Of a stretch of 64,000 bases of DNA, positions 1 through 12,984 are shown piece by piece. The stretch comes from Turritopsis dohrnii (Eukaryota > Cnidaria > Hydrozoa > Anthoathecata > Oceaniidae). The notes beneath the pieces were generated by a model that saw nothing but the letters and a program-made list of their open reading frames with translations, was not told where the DNA came from and did no database searches. The position numbers were made by a program, and so were the translations under genes. Numbering within the stretch: position 1 is the stretch's first letter; every line of letters begins with the position of its first letter. The stretch is from the NCBI GenBank assembly GCA_027922465.2, contig BQMF02000062.1:1116001-1180000 (forward strand), in the 5' to 3' direction.

Positions 1-202
1 CTGTTTCAGTGGCGACTCTTCATTCTAGTGATCTCGGAAATATAGTTCTTCCTTGATTGTCCATTGGGAAGCATAAATAAATTTCTCTTCCAGAAGACAA
101 TGTTTTCATAACAGATGTTTATATCTTGTTCTATTTCACTTCCTTACACTTGTCCCAACAGAGTTTTTTGACCAAAGGTTCTGTTGTTTCTACGGAAGGT
201 GT

Positions 203-382
203 TACAGTGGAACCTCTAATTAGTGGACACCATCGGGGAAAAAATTTTTGTCCGCTTATTAGAGGTGTCCACTTTTTGGAGAGTTTCTTATGAGAGTTTG
301 ACCTTTGCTGGGGAAAATGATTTGTCCGTTAATGAGAGGTGTCCACTAATTAGCGTGTCCATTAATTAGAGGTTCCACTGTA
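203..382. mobile_element. Tigger/pogo-like MITE
   Basis: A 176-bp fold-back unit (205-380) has termini that begin CAGTGGAACCTCTAATTAG and are repeated inverted at the right end (CTAATTAGAGGTTCCACTG, with a small internal difference). It is flanked by TA on both sides (203-204 and 381-382). The end sequence resembles the widespread pogo/Tigger-type TIR. There is no coding capacity, so it is non-autonomous. Confidence 0.75.
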
Positions 383-876
383 TTCTTTCACTTCGTACGG
401 CTTTTCTGTGGATACTTCTCGGCTATTAGGAACATTCAGCTGAGTAACATACCTCGCATAGTCTGAAAAGACCTGCAACATTTGAAACATTTCGCTATTT
501 CAATTGTTGTTCCTTGATCATTTTATTCAGTTTCTGTATCGGTTTGGTTTCATATTCATTTATGTCGTCCATTGCTTCTTTATGTCTCAAAGTAAATTTC
601 TTCAATTTATTAAACGGTTTCCATCCAATTGAAATGAAACTTTGGTATGGTTGACTTAGCGCATTGACAGAGTGTATTTTGAGTGTCCACCATCTTTAAC
701 TGGCAACCAGCAACCATTGGAGATGCCAAATACCGCTTTCTGCGAACAAAATAAAAATTCCAGTCAAAATCATCGAATTGCAAATCATGTTCAGAGATTA
801 ATGGGGGTCATATCTAGCAAAAAGACAAACAATAGAGAAACATCACTTTAAAACATCGTTTTTTTTTCCTATTCTC

Positions 877-1706
877 TTAAGGGAACTACACTCAAAAAAT
901 CAAAATTGATTTTTTTGTACCATTTGGAAGAATTTTAAAAATGATGAAAGTCACTTCTTGAATTTTTAAAAAATCATTTTTCGATCCCGAGATATTGCCA
1001 TTTAAAGTTTTTGCTCAAAACTTGATCTCCATGGCAACATGACATCACAATGTTCAAAAAGAAATTGCTAACACAAAAATATGTAAATAACTCAAGAAAT
1101 ATTAGTGGTACACTGCTAGAAATTCATATGTGTAATGGCAAACATCTACAGGCATCGAATTACTAAAAATAATTTTTGCCATGGTTACCCAGGGCTTGTT
1201 TCCAGGTCTCTTCTGTTTTTTGCTGACAAACCTATAAATGGAGATCTGCTCAGGTAAGGGAAAAGAAATTTTAGAAAATGGAACAGTTTTCACTGTATGT
1301 AAGTTAAAGCGAAATTAGCCATAGTAACAGTGTTGGATGCTGATATATAGCTTTCTCAGCAAAAAATAAAAGAGACCTGGAACCGAGCCGTAGTAGGAAT
1401 AGCAATAAATTTCTTTGCTGTTTTCACAACTGCAGTTATTTACCACTCTACATGCAATGTTCTAACAATATATCATGAAAACAATCTGAGTTATTCACAT
1501 ATTTATATGTCAGCAATATCTTCTTGAACATTGTGATGTCACGTTGCCATGGAGATCATGTTTCAGAAAAAGCCTTTAAACAGCAATATCTCAGGAATGA
1601 AAAATGATTTTTTGAAAATTTAAAAACTGACTTTCAGCATTTTTAAAGCTGTTTCAAATAGTGCACAAAAATCAACTTGTGGTTTTTTTAGTTTAGTGCC
1701 CCTTTA
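877..1706. mobile_element. Long-TIR fold-back element, TTAA-type
   Basis: The left arm (about 881-1080) and right arm (about 1500-1702) are diverged inverted copies of each other. For example, ATGGCAACATGACATCACAA is mirrored by TTGTGATGTCACGTTGCCAT. TTAA precedes the left end (877-880) and a slightly altered TTTAA follows the right end. Long TIRs plus a TTAA target suggest a Kolobok- or piggyBac-type non-autonomous element. The frames inside are not coding. Confidence 0.65.
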
Positions 1707-2257
1707 AATGCACGAACCTCCAGATTTTGAGAAAAATAAAAACCATCATAGGACTTCATTTTCAAAGCATAGTTTCTTATTGTTTTTCTCTTGTTTTCAC
1801 AAGCTCTTTCAAATGGTATCAATGGTTTTAAAAGTTTTTGAAAAAAGATTTTTCCTATTGGAAACTTGATGGCGTCATATCACGTGATCCAGAGGGAATT
1901 TTTTTGGCTACATGATTTTTCTTTTCTATTTTTCCATCAAAGTGACCCATAAAAATAAAAAGTTTGCTTTTAGCAAGTCTCATTGAGCCAAGTTACATTA
2001 TGGCTTTCACTACATGTCTCTTTACAAAGTTTCAACCAGCTCATCACTGAGTTTCTATTAATTTTTTTTTCCATCTAGAATGGAATGGAAGTCTACCAAG
2101 TTTATACCTAAAAAAATTTGATCTCTCATTTACATCAATGAAAAAAAAAATCACCATAATTCAGTAAAAACTCCTAACACTAGATTACATCAATCTAAGA
2201 AAAAAATGTTTAATTCAACTGCTGTTTACAAAGTTCTGTTTTACTCTTTCTTTTTAG
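1707..2257. other. Upstream region of the P5B ATPase gene
   Basis: AT-rich non-coding sequence with homopolymer runs. A pyrimidine tract and AG (TCTTTCTTTTTAG, ending 2257) lie 28 bases before the ATPase start codon. They could be a 5'UTR intron acceptor or a trans-splice acceptor. I see no TATA box that can be assigned with confidence. Confidence 0.4.
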
Positions 2258-2285
2258 ATGTGGTAAAATAATTTTTCCTGATAAA

Positions 2286-5200
2286 ATGGATTTTTCCGAA
2301 CGTGTAAAATACCTATCACTATCATCAGACCACTCTATGGTCTGTAAAATTAATGATTTTGATGAAGAACATGTATCTTATTGCTATGCATACAAGCGAA
2401 GTGTATTCAAAACAGCATTTTACATTTTACTTTGCATCTTAACTGGTGGGTTCCAATTATTGATCTCATATTGGAAACCAAATTGGGAGTTATTTCTTAC
2501 TCATGTTAAATGCCCTTTGTTGGATGCCACAAAAGTTCTGCTTATTGATCAGTATGGCACATCTTTCGTTGAAAATATTGAAACTGGTGTTTGCAGGGAG
2601 ACTCCACTAGTGGATAAGCAACCGTTACCTGAATATTATAAATACTTTTGGCACAAGCATTTGAAGTATTACTATGACCACAAACAAATGTCTTATGTGT
2701 TAGTGCAGTCATTAAAAAGCACTGAAACTCTTTACGATCTCTTTGAACAATCAACAGGAGTATCACAGGAATCCAGGAAGAATCTCCTTTCTTTCTATGG
2801 TGTTAACAAAATAGATATCAAGATAAAGTCTTACATTTTGCTATTTTTTGAAGAGTGTGCAGATCCGTTTTACATTTTTCAAGTGTTCAGCTGTGCTCTG
2901 TGGTTTAGCGATGATTATTATTATTATTCTGCTGCTATTGTAGTTATTTCATTGACGTCGATTTGTATCAGTATCATTCAAGCAAGAAAACATTTACAAA
3001 CGCTTCATGATATGATTGCACAGTCCACTATCGTTTCAGTCATTCAACCAGATGGTAGTACAGTTGAGATAAGTTCTGAATATTTAGTACCTGGTGATAT
3101 CTTGTCCATTCCTAGAACTGGTGGAACACTTCTCTGTGATGCTGTGTTGCTTACTGGCACTGTTATAGTAAATGAAAGTATGCTAACTGGTGAAAGTATA
3201 CCTGTCACCAAAACGCCTATCACCAAACCGACCAGTCCTGCTGATGTAACCAATGAAGTGTATCATCCATTGAAACATAAGAGAAACACATTGTTCTGTG
3301 GCACAGAAATACTCCAAACTCGATATTACGGAAACGAGCATGTTATGGCAGTGGTGGTTAAAACTGGATTCACCACAATGAAAGGTGGTCTTATCAGATC
3401 AATACTTTTCCCCAAGCCTGTTGATTTTCAGTTTTTCAGTGATGCAATGAAATTTGTCGGGGTCTTAGGTGTATTTGCTGTTCTTGGTTTGGGTATGACG
3501 ATTTACTGCTTTGTACGAGACAAAGCAGATGCTGCCGATATAGTGAAGAAAGCTTTGGATGTTATTACAATTGCAGTGCCACCAGCTTTGCCTGCTGCAA
3601 TGAGTGTTGGTACTGTCTATGCCCTCCAACGCTTAAAAAAGAAATCCATTTTTTGTATAAGTCCCTCTCGGGTCAACATTAGTGGGAAAATCAAGCTGTT
3701 CTGTTTCGATAAAACAGGAACATTAACAGAGGATGGTTTGAATTTTTGTGGTATCATACGTGCAACCAGTATAGGATTTTCTGAAATCCACGAATCTGTG
3801 AATGACACAGAAACTGATGAGATTATTGTTGGCATGGCAACTTGTCATTCTTTGACAGTGCTTGATGGAAAGATATGTGGAGATCCTTTAGATGAGAAGA
3901 TGTTTCATGCTACAAATTGGGAACTGGAAGAACCTGGGTCTAGTGAAACGGAACGATATGAAAACATTGTTTCAACTATAGTTCATCCTAAAACCTCTGC
4001 AGTTGATTCGATTCGTATAAAATATACTGAGGACCAAAGGTTGCCCCTTGAAGTAGCAATAATGAAACAGTTTACATTCAGTTCTGAATTACAAAGAATG
4101 AGTGTTATTGTTCGCAGACTAGGGTCAAAGAATATGGATGTATTTGCTAAAGGATCACCAGAGATGATCAGCTCCCTGTGTAAAAAATCAACTGTACCAT
4201 TTAATTTTGATGAGGTCTTAGTAAATTTCACAAAGCAAGGTTATCGGGTACTTGCCCTGGCATGGAAACCATTGGAAGAGAACATACATTGGCACAAGGT
4301 TCAACATTTTCAGCGTAGCACAGCTGAAATGGACTTGCATTTTCTTGGTTTCATCGTGTTTAAGAATGTCTTGAAACCTGAAACACACCCTATTATTGAA
4401 CAGCTTTATGAGTCTCACATACGGCCAGTGATGGTAACTGGTGATAATTTATTGACTGCAGTTAGTGTTGCAAGAGAGTGTGGAATGGTGAAACCTTGCG
4501 AAAAGATTATCTCGATATCTTTAAGCGAAAATCCTGCAAAAAATCAGCAGCTCAACTTTAATGTTATTGGTGAACTAGACCACTATGTCGAGGTGGACTC
4601 ATTCAACAAGACAGATTTTAACAGTTCACAATTTCTGCAACGTAACTATCATCTGGCTGTTACTGGTAAAGTTTTCGCAGTTATTCAAAGCTCATTTCCA
4701 AACTTGTTTGAAAGATTGCTGGTTTGTGGTACAATATTTTCGCGAATGTTGCCTGATCAAAAGACAGCTCTAGTTGAAGGTTTGCAGCAACTTGGTTATG
4801 GAGTAGGTGAGTAAACCAGCAATGAAGTCTTTCTCAAATTTTGTTTTATTTTTGTGGTTGGTGTATACTCCTGTTTTCCGTGGTTAATCCTTTGATATGA
4901 CCGTAATTTTTATCAATACTTAAGTACATTATTAATTTGCTTTCCTCACAGGCATGTGTGGTGATGGAGCTAATGATTGTGGTGCGCTAAAACGTGCACA
5001 TACTGGCATCTCACTATCTGAAGCTGAGGCTTCTGTTGCATCACCTTTCACGTCCAAGATTCCCAACATAAGTTGTGTGATTGATGTAATCAAAGAAGGA
5101 CGTTGTGCATTGGTCACATCGTTCAACATTTTCAAGTACATGGCTTTGTACAGTATGATCCAGTATGTCTCTGTGCTGATGCTGTACAACATCACATCAA

Positions 5201-5916
5201 ACTTGGGCGATTTCCAGTTTTTGTACATTGATCTGTTTATAATCATGCCTATTGCTATAACAATGAGTAGAACTGGTCCATCCGACAAATTGGATCCTGT
5301 TCGTCCGCTTGGTAGGCTTGTCCATCCGATCGTTTTATTTTCGCTGATCTGTCAAATTATCACTCAAACAGTATTCCAGGTCCTTATATTTCTGTATGTA
5401 CCAATGCTAGCATCGTATAGAGATATCAACACCTTTAAGCCGTCATCTTGGCATCCCGGCATATCGCAAATCAAAAGTTTTGAAAACAGTGCCGTATTCA
5501 TTTTGTCGTCCTTCCAGTACATTATCGTTGCCGTCATATTCTCCGTCGGTAAGCCACATCGGAAGGAACTTTACACCAATTATGCGTTCATGTTTTCTTT
5601 GCTATTTTTTACTGGCTTTAATGTTTATCTGACTTTAAAGCCGTGTAGTTTTCTGCACAATTCGTTCGAGCTTTTCGTTATCAACGACTCTTTATATGTT
5701 GTTACACTTTTTGGTCTTGTTGGTTGCAATTTCATGGTTTCATACATCATCGATAACGTCTTGTTAAAAACCGACACTTTCTGTAAACTTTTGAAAATGT
5801 TGCAGTGCAAACGACAGCCACGAAACCGATATAAGCTGATTCGACGGGAATTATTATCTGATGAAAACTGGCCGCCCTCAGGAGTATACACCGAAAAAAA
5901 TGGCGTCATTTGTTGA
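2286..5916 (+). CDS. P5B-type cation-transporting ATPase (ATP13A2/3-like)
   Basis: Two exons, 2286-4806 and 4952-5916, are joined by a phase-1 GT-AG intron and encode about 1161 residues. This is the normal length for the ATP13A2-5 group. The signatures are visible in order: hydrophobic N-terminal segment (about 41-62), actuator TGES (301-304), PPALP in membrane helix 4 (432-436, the P5B signature, where P5A has PPELP), phosphorylation motif DKTGTLT with the phospho-aspartate at D475, and GDGAND (844-849) just after the splice junction. Six further membrane helices follow. P5B pumps in animals export polyamines from late endosomes or lysosomes; substrate here is inferred from family only, and the ATP13A2 versus ATP13A3/4/5 subtype cannot be settled. 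It has one coding intron where vertebrate homologues have many. Confidence 0.95.
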
Positions 5917-7724
5917 AAGGTACCAACAGCATTTGATTGTTCGATGTTTGTTTATTTTATTGTAGTAAGTTCCTATTGAAATTAGTAAGTATCTCATTTG
6001 ATAGATTTAACGCCCTGCGCCCTTACTCGAGATTTACTTTCTCAATAATTCTCTCTGGTTAAATGGAACCGAAAAGAATACTTATTTGTGAAGGGGCGCT
6101 AAGTCAAGCATTTAATCAACGGGAGAGTGATTGTAATACACGAGTAATCTGTTTACCTTTTAGTAATATTATTTTTATTTGTATTTTTGAAATTTGCAAA
6201 GCATTATTTGCATAGCACAATTTTTCTAATAAGCGCTGGACGTTTTTTAACCAAAAATTTGATCGGCACTTCCTTGAGAGTAGCACGAAGATTTTCTTCA
6301 ATATCAAATTCAAAGGTTCTGGTCTTTCACAATACAGTAATTCAAGCTTTGAGTCGCCATGGGCGCAGATCAGAGAAAGTCCGGTGTATTTTTAATGTTT
6401 CAGTATTGTTTACGCCACGTTTTTATCTACGCCACGGCGTTTGTTTATTTGTACATCCTGTGAAAAGCAAAGCTAGAAATACTGACCACCAGTTATTATA
6501 ATCGTCTTGAAATTTTAAAAAGAAGAAAAGATGGAACTTGGAACAGATTGAGGCAAAAGAATAAAAAATGTTACCAATCCAAGTCTTCTGTTGCCATTAT
6601 TTACTCGTGTTTTTCTAGGAATCTCTCATCCAAGCTTTAACCATTCTGCTTGTTTGCCTAGGTTCGAATTTTCGGAATGATTATATGTACATTACGTAGA
6701 CATTACGTCATCCTTGACACTTCGTCACCAGTTTTTTTAAATCTATTATTTAGATGATTTTTCTAAAAGTTTTCTTATAGTTAAATAATTAGATTTTCCA
6801 TCAAGTGGAAGTATTTATAGGTAAAATATCTGAAATTTATTGTACATGCAAAAACGACTGTCATGTTACAAGAGCACCAAAATGGAATGTTGCTTTTGCA
6901 GATCCCATCATGCTCTCTCATACTCCCATAATACAGTGCAAAATGAAAATATTACAGTTATCTGTTAATGGAAAGTGGTGGAAATATTTTTCGATTATGT
7001 CTGTCTATCTTGTTTGCATTGAAACATTTGGAGAGATTCTACAGAAAATTTAGAGCATTGCATTGTGGTCTATTATGTATTATAGAATGACCTATACGAC
7101 AATTTATTTCACTCACTGAAGTTCACGCATGCGCAGATTACGATACGTTTATTCACATTATTGTAAGATTGATGATAATATATGTTTTTTAAAGAAAGAT
7201 TATGTTCCAAATGACTGGTGCTGTCGTATCTTAGCAAAGCCTTCTTTTGAGTGGCTGTTTTTTTCATGAGAATTCATACTGAAATCGATTTGAGATTTTA
7301 AAATTCATTCCTATCGATAGTGTTTTGTTTACATGACACAAACATACTGAGATTTCAAACCTGTTTTAAACATGTCTATTGCATAGGCTTCATACTCAGT
7401 ATGGGTAAAATGGTAAAGAGCGCATGCGCACTTTGTAAAATCCGCTGGAATGGTTGTCAATATTGTTTTACTCCTACCGACAGCTTCGTGTGAACGAAAT
7501 TTATAGGGTGGTAAAGAAGTAAATATTTAGAAAACAAAAAATCATATTGGATAGAAAACTAAAAGATCTTCTCTGTGTTAACAAAACGGACACTATCGAA
7601 AGGACACTATCGAGATAGGATTGAGTTAACACAAGATAATATTACTCTTATGTTTTCAGTACGAATGCAAATCTGTTCACGTTGTGTGCAATTTTCTCAA
7701 TGATTATATTTAAAAAAAACTTCT
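5917..7724. other. Intergenic region downstream of the P5B ATPase
   Basis: No convincing gene. Short frames around 6187-6501 and 6805-7053 have no recognisable domain or splice context. A weak inverted pair lies at about 7309-7330 (CCTATCGATAGTGT) and about 7586-7620 (ACACTATCG repeated, then CGAGATAGG). It may mark a degraded small transposon. Confidence 0.4.
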
Positions 7725-7813
7725 TACCTTAAGGGTAGAAATTGTTTCAAATTTCTTCCGCAAAAAAAGTTCCGTACAAATTTTTTCCGTAAACAATTTC
7801 TTCCCTTACGGTA
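7725..7813. mobile_element. MITE of the CCTTAAGGG family (diverged copy)
   Basis: A short palindromic unit starts TACCTTAAGGGTAGAAATT and ends CAATTTCTTCCCTTACGGTA, flanked by TA. The same termini recur at 46543-46723, 51247-51395 and 63216-63567, with a related form at 42064-42541. Confidence 0.6.
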
Positions 7814-7880
7814 CTCACTATGAAGTTATGCAGATGTCATGAAAAGCTTCATTGTATCACCCACCTTGAAAAAAGCCAAT

Positions 7881-8890
7881 TTAAGGATAGTCCATACCCT
7901 CCGAGGTGAATTTTTTTGAAAAAAATTTTTTTTCAATATTTCCTTTCAATGTTTTATTTAAAAACAGATTCTGCAATCAGAATTTTTAAATTCCAAATAA
8001 TTATGGAGTTATTAGCAAAAACCAAAAGGCAAAAAAATCTTTGTTTACACAAGTAATTAATCTTTCGGTGAAATAAAAGAGATTTCTCTCAAAATACGCA
8101 CATGCTTGACGCCATACATAATTTTTCGGCTTTGTTTACTTTTCGTATTCAATATTTTGCTTTATTATCGTTAAAAATAAAACCAGGTGGTTTTCTTTAT
8201 AATTATACACACTATCATTATTCAATGAGATAGTTTTCTACCTTTTTAACTTTTCATACATTCCAACATCTCACATTCACAATAGAATTTGATCGCTATT
8301 CAATTTTGTTTACACAAGCGATGGAAGAAGAAAAAATCTTTAAATGTGATTTTCTCTGAAAGTAATTTTAGCTTGATGACCAACATTTAAAGAGTTCCAA
8401 CTCCCCTTGTGAACGAGATATGACCATGCGGGTTTTTTCATTTTGTTCAGTTGGCCTTTGCGCAAAAAAGTTTGCCACATATTTTGAAAAGAATCAAAAT
8501 TCGCTCCGTGAGGGAGAATTGAAGTTAAAGAATCAACGTTTTTATAGGGTCATGAACAAAAAGCTTTATATTTTTGGAAGTAATGAGTTTTATAAAAAAA
8601 TGTGGCAAACTTTTTTCGACAAATGATCATGGATTTCAAAAGTGCAATTTGTTTGAAAAAAAAGTGTAATGGAGGGGAGTTGGAACTTTTTAATTCAATG
8701 CGTTCTAAATTTTACTTTTTTTCTTCTAATTCCTGTCCTTTTCATTTTTAATAAACAAAATATGGCTCATTAGACAGATAATTAAATAAGGATTCAGAAA
8801 ATATATACTTTTGATAAGAAAAAATCAACACATTTCAAATTATCAGGGAAAAACTGAAATCATGCTTAGGAGGGTATGGACTATCCTTAA
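7881..8890. mobile_element. TTAA-flanked TIR element of about 1.0 kb
   Basis: The TIR GGATAGTCCATACCCTCC (7885) is mirrored by GGAGGGTATGGACTATCC (ending 8886). Exact TTAA duplications lie on both sides (7881-7884 and 8887-8890). A second inverted pair inside, AGTTCCAACTCCCC near 8393 and GGGGAGTTGGAACT near 8676, is bordered by T/A-rich TTTAA-like sites. It may be a nested insertion of similar type. No transposase frame is seen. Confidence 0.75.
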
Positions 8891-8932
8891 GAAGTTTATT
8901 TTCAATTGTTTCTACACTTAGAACCCAGTCTA

Positions 8933-9266
8933 TCAATAATGAACTGTCATGAAGGTCACAAGAAAACTACGAGGGAATCTCCACGAGACAACCAATCATT
9001 TGTTTACTTCTTTTGTTTGTGCTTGATATTTGTCAGCTGCTCGTTTCCACATAATGACGAATTCCCATTGCTGCCATCAGCATGTATTGCAACCCTCAAT
9101 TCTGCTTTTTACCATATAGTTCATCTACCTGTTGTTTGGGTTAGTGAGGGTTAGGGTCAGGCTATGCCTCGTTCTTTCAGACTATTTTAAGAAGTTTTAA
9201 CCGAGAAGCTTGACTGCTTTCAAATTGTTGTTGGATGGATACCCTCATACAGTTCATTATCATTGA
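8933..9266. mobile_element. TIR element sharing TCAATAATGAACTGT ends
   Basis: The left end TCAATAATGAACTGT is mirrored at 9249-9266 by ACAGTTCATTATCATTGA. Interior words (TCTCCACGAGA, CAATCA, CAGCTGCTCGTTTCC) recur in the element at 55187-55414, so the two are diverged members of one family. Confidence 0.55.
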
Positions 9267-9502
9267 CGCAATTGAAACCAATTAATCCTTTATGATTTAT
9301 ATCTAACATATTCAACTCGTCTTCAACTCATCTTCATGAAATTTGCCACATGTTTCCTCGGTTTCAAGTTGACGTAGATAAAAGAAGCCGAAAAACTTTC
9401 TGAAAAAAAAATTTTTTATATATTCCGCAGAAAGTTTGTTGTCATCAATTAGGTTGCAACGAGAAAACTTACCAATATGCTTGCTATCTTTAGAAGTGAA
9501 AG

Positions 9503-12500
9503 ATGTCTTTCAAAGATATAACACTTCAAGATCTTCAGGAAGTGTACAGAAGATTAAAGGAGAATCCGACGATTTTTTATCGAACTCCATTACTGGAAAA
9601 TGTGGAGCAGCAGCTTAGGAGCGTCATTCCTAACGTCAATTCCCTCTCTTTAAAGATGGAAAATATGCAGTGTACAGGTGAGTATTTTTATCATGCTAAC
9701 TTGTTTTTAAGAATATTTCAAAATTCTCACTTTGTAAAACGTCGTGGGACAGAGTAGTAGTAGTAGTAGTAGTAGTGGGATATGCTATGACGAGTTATAT
9801 GAGCTGTATTCTAATACTGTCTTCTATTTGTATGCAGTTGTATTCAGGCATGTGCTATGGCAAGGAAAAATAACCAGTTCATGTTATACTTCTGTTAAGC
9901 TAGGATCGTTTAAAGCCCGTGGAGTTGTCAATCAGTTCTTATCTCTGAACGAGGATGACGTCAAACACAGAAGAACTCTGGTTACCATGTCCGCTGGTAA
10001 CTATGGTAAAGCCTTTGCACATGTTGCTAATATTATGAACATCCCGGCTGTCGTCGTTATGCCGGAAACTGCTCCGTTAGACCGGAAATATATGATCGAG
10101 GTAAGGTGGAACAATCTTTGCTGGAATAGCGATTAATCAGCTGAACCTGGGACTTTCCTGCGAAGTAAGAGCAAATCAGTGGGTCTATTGAAATTTCTGT
10201 ACCCTCGGAAAAAATTCCCAGCTACCGAGAGTATACTATTCCAACAATATTGGTTTATAATGAGTCTGTAGTAGTTGCGTTTATCTGCGTATGACAAAAA
10301 CATGTTTTACTTTTTGTTTGATAAAAGTTTCCAACTCTTTTAATAAAAGTAAGAATAGCAGTTATTCCGAAATGATACTGTAGGTACTTGAGAGGTGACT
10401 GAATGAGCGAAACAGATATAACTATAAAATCTACGAATTTTGTCACTGTTTAGTCACTTGGCGCTAGTGTGGTCAGATGTCCTAAAGACAAACTCATGGA
10501 TAATGTGAAGGATCACCAGAAAGAACACAACAGTTTGTTTCTACACTCTTTTGATGATCTGACTTTGATTAAAGGGCATGCTAGGTAGTCTTCTCCATTC
10601 GATAATTCATAAATTAATTGCTATTGTCATTGTACTCTGCTGATTCATCAGCCACTGATGACATTGGATTTTTTTTTCAGTTTTTCGTTTTTTAAATTCG
10701 TTTATTTTTATTTGCTTTTATTTGTGTTTATATAACTAAGTGTTGGTCTTGAATTATCCGAACAAGTTCGAGCAATCCCTGATGTTGTACTGGTCTGTTG
10801 TGGTGGAGGTGGTTTTTTAGCAGGAGCAGCCATTGCTATCAAGTTGTTAGGGTGGAAAGAGACAAGGATATATGGAGTTGAACCAGAAGCTGGTATTTGT
10901 TTAGGTTTTGTTGAAATATCACTATGAAGGAGTGCATTTCTATGGAAATGTCCACACTATTTCAATAAAAATTCTCTTCATCACAGTGACATTTTGACGA
11001 ATTGTTTGTGTTAAAGAGGTGTTTATCATGTTTTTTATGTAAGCAGACTCGAATGTATAGTTTTAAAGTAAGGACATCAAGTAAGGACATCAAGTAAGGG
11101 AGGGCATCAAGTAAGGGCTTAAGACAAGACGCAGACGACGAGAAGGCTGTGCAAAGATTAAATGGTGGTAAAATGATCAATCTTATTATACTAATTCGCG
11201 ATTATATCACTTTTATTTTAGAGTGATATATTTAGTTATAGAAATATAAATTAAGGTGTAAGCTATCTTTTATTCGCTTGTTCGTCATTTCATTCTGTTT
11301 AAAGAATAAAACTCATCAGAACTCGTGTCAATATTTTGCTGACTTTCTTCATTCCGGGTGTATTATAACGGTAATGTTTGCGGATGTATGATAACTGGAT
11401 ATATTTGTGTGGATGGATATATATAGATAACACTAAAACAAATTTCAGATAAAACTTTTATACATCACAACCAATACTTGAAGAATGAAAACAACATTTT
11501 TGAAAGCAAAATCATATATATCATTATGTAACGTGTTGCTTTCCGTTGCTTGTGTGTAGCTCCTACAATGCACGAGGCGCTGAAAGCTGGTCGTGTGGTA
11601 GATACTGGCGTGGGAACGAGCATTGCTTCGGGTTTGTCACCACCATTTGCTGGTAATCAGAATTATTTTTTATTTCTTCGATTTTTATTTTTACTTATTT
11701 TTTAAGTAACTTTTTGCTTTTTACAGTAATCATTGTTGATATTAAATTTTCGTAAAACGATGGTCTTGAAATTGTCGAAATCTTGATATCAACCTTTCAA
11801 CCTGATTTATTTAGGTCAGTTCTGTTTTGAAATCATCCAAGAACATGTACAGGGTGTTGTGCTTGTATCAGATGATGAAATTAAAAGGTGAGTGGCTTGA
11901 TAAAAACGTTTTTCAGTTGGTCGAAGCGAGGTCTCGACAGACGCTCATGTGAATACACATTAGAGAAAAAGTGATTTAATTTTCTGATCTAATAAACTCA
12001 ATCATCAGAATGCTTTTTGAAATTTACAGCAAGAACTTTACTATTATACTGAATTGTAATTATGATATAGTTTTAATATTATATAATTATAATTCTTCTC
12101 ATTTTGCGCGAGTCAGGAAATAATTATTTTTGGGGATTTATACTATTTAAATCAGAATTCAAAAAGTACTCCCGAAAATCCGAGTTACTTTAGAACAGGC
12201 TGCTTTAAATTAGGGGATTTTTGCTTATCTACTTTATATCAATATCCAACCTACGTTATTTAATTGGAATCACAAAATTGATTTAGAAAAATCCACGCTA
12301 AATTAGAAGAATTACGGTAGTAATCAAATTGGAAGAGAGATTTCTCCATCTCGGTTGCCGTCTATTTGCAGCTGATCGATATCACATTTCTTGCAAAAAC
12401 AAAAAAAGTCTTATATTTATATATAATTTTAACACTTCCCTGTTTTTGTGATCCACTTTAGGGCTATATCGGCGATGTACGGAATAGGTCTGGTGGTCGA

Positions 12501-12645
12501 ACCATCTGGTGCTGCAGCGATGGCAGCCTTAATGTGTGATAAAATACCGAACGTAAAAGATAAAAACGTGGTTGTCTTGGTGACCGGGGGAAACGTTTCT
12601 CCAGAGGATTTAGCGATACATGTCAAAGCAATTAGCGGCATTTGA
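9503..12645 (+). CDS. PLP-dependent serine racemase/threonine dehydratase-like enzyme
   Basis: Seven exons splice in frame: 9503-9677, 9904-10100, 10454-10584, 10741-10892, 11560-11652, 11815-11887 and 12462-12645. They encode about 334 residues, close to the family's usual 320-340. Fold type II PLP features are clear. The Schiff-base lysine is in TGSFKARG (K62), SAGNYG (88-93) sits at the substrate/cofactor loop, and the tetraglycine phosphate-binding loop is GGGG (189-192). There is a C-terminal VEPSGAAA and VTGGNV. Such enzymes racemise or deaminate serine or threonine. In human serine racemase the SAGNYG site reads SSGNHG with catalytic Ser84. The matching residue here is Ala89, as in dehydratases, so I infer deaminase rather than racemase activity. 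An (AGT)n microsatellite lies in intron 1 (about 9754-9777). Confidence 0.9.
10903..11004 (+). mobile_element. 116-bp-class MITE, copy 1
   Basis: Inside intron 4 of the PLP enzyme. The core reads TCACTATGAAGGAGTGCATT, then ACACTATTTCAATAA, then an inverted end (CTCTTCATCACAGTGA). Three further copies lie at 38978-39093, 39743-39850 (inverted) and about 62457-62566. Confidence 0.65.
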
Positions 12646-12813
12646 CTGGACGAAAATGTTCAACACTCATTCTAACTTGCTCGTGATGGTATTTTTCTGA
12701 AATTGACGGAAATATTACTTAGGGAGATTACAAAAGCTTGAAAATGAGACGATGGGTTTTAACTAGTTTCTTCGAAGTTTTTTTGAGCTGTGCATCCAAA
12801 TGAGTAGACAGTA

Positions 12814-12984
12814 GTTCAACCAAGAAACGAACTATGTTGGTCAAGAAACGAACTATGTTGGTTGGTCAACCAAGAAACGAACTATGTTGGTTGGTCAACC
12901 AAGAAACGAACTATGTTGGTTGGTCAACCAAGAAACGAACTATGTTGGTTGGTCAACCAAGAAACGAACTATGTTGGTTGGTTT
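12814..12984 (+). repeat. 29-bp tandem repeat
   Basis: About six head-to-tail copies of a 29-bp unit containing CAACCAAGAAACGAACTATG lie 170 bp after the PLP enzyme stop codon. The first copy is shortened. Later copies are almost identical, which indicates recent expansion. The unit ends TTGGTTGGT and begins with the complementary CAACCAA, so each junction can form a small hairpin. Confidence 0.9.

Noticed and set aside
495..695. Minus-strand open frame of 66 codons ending EEQQLK-like, Lys-rich
   Set aside because: It reads protein-like (WKPFNKLKKFTLRHKEAMDD), but has no early start codon, no acceptor that I could assign and no recognised domain. Possibly an exon of a gene outside the window or a transposon relic.
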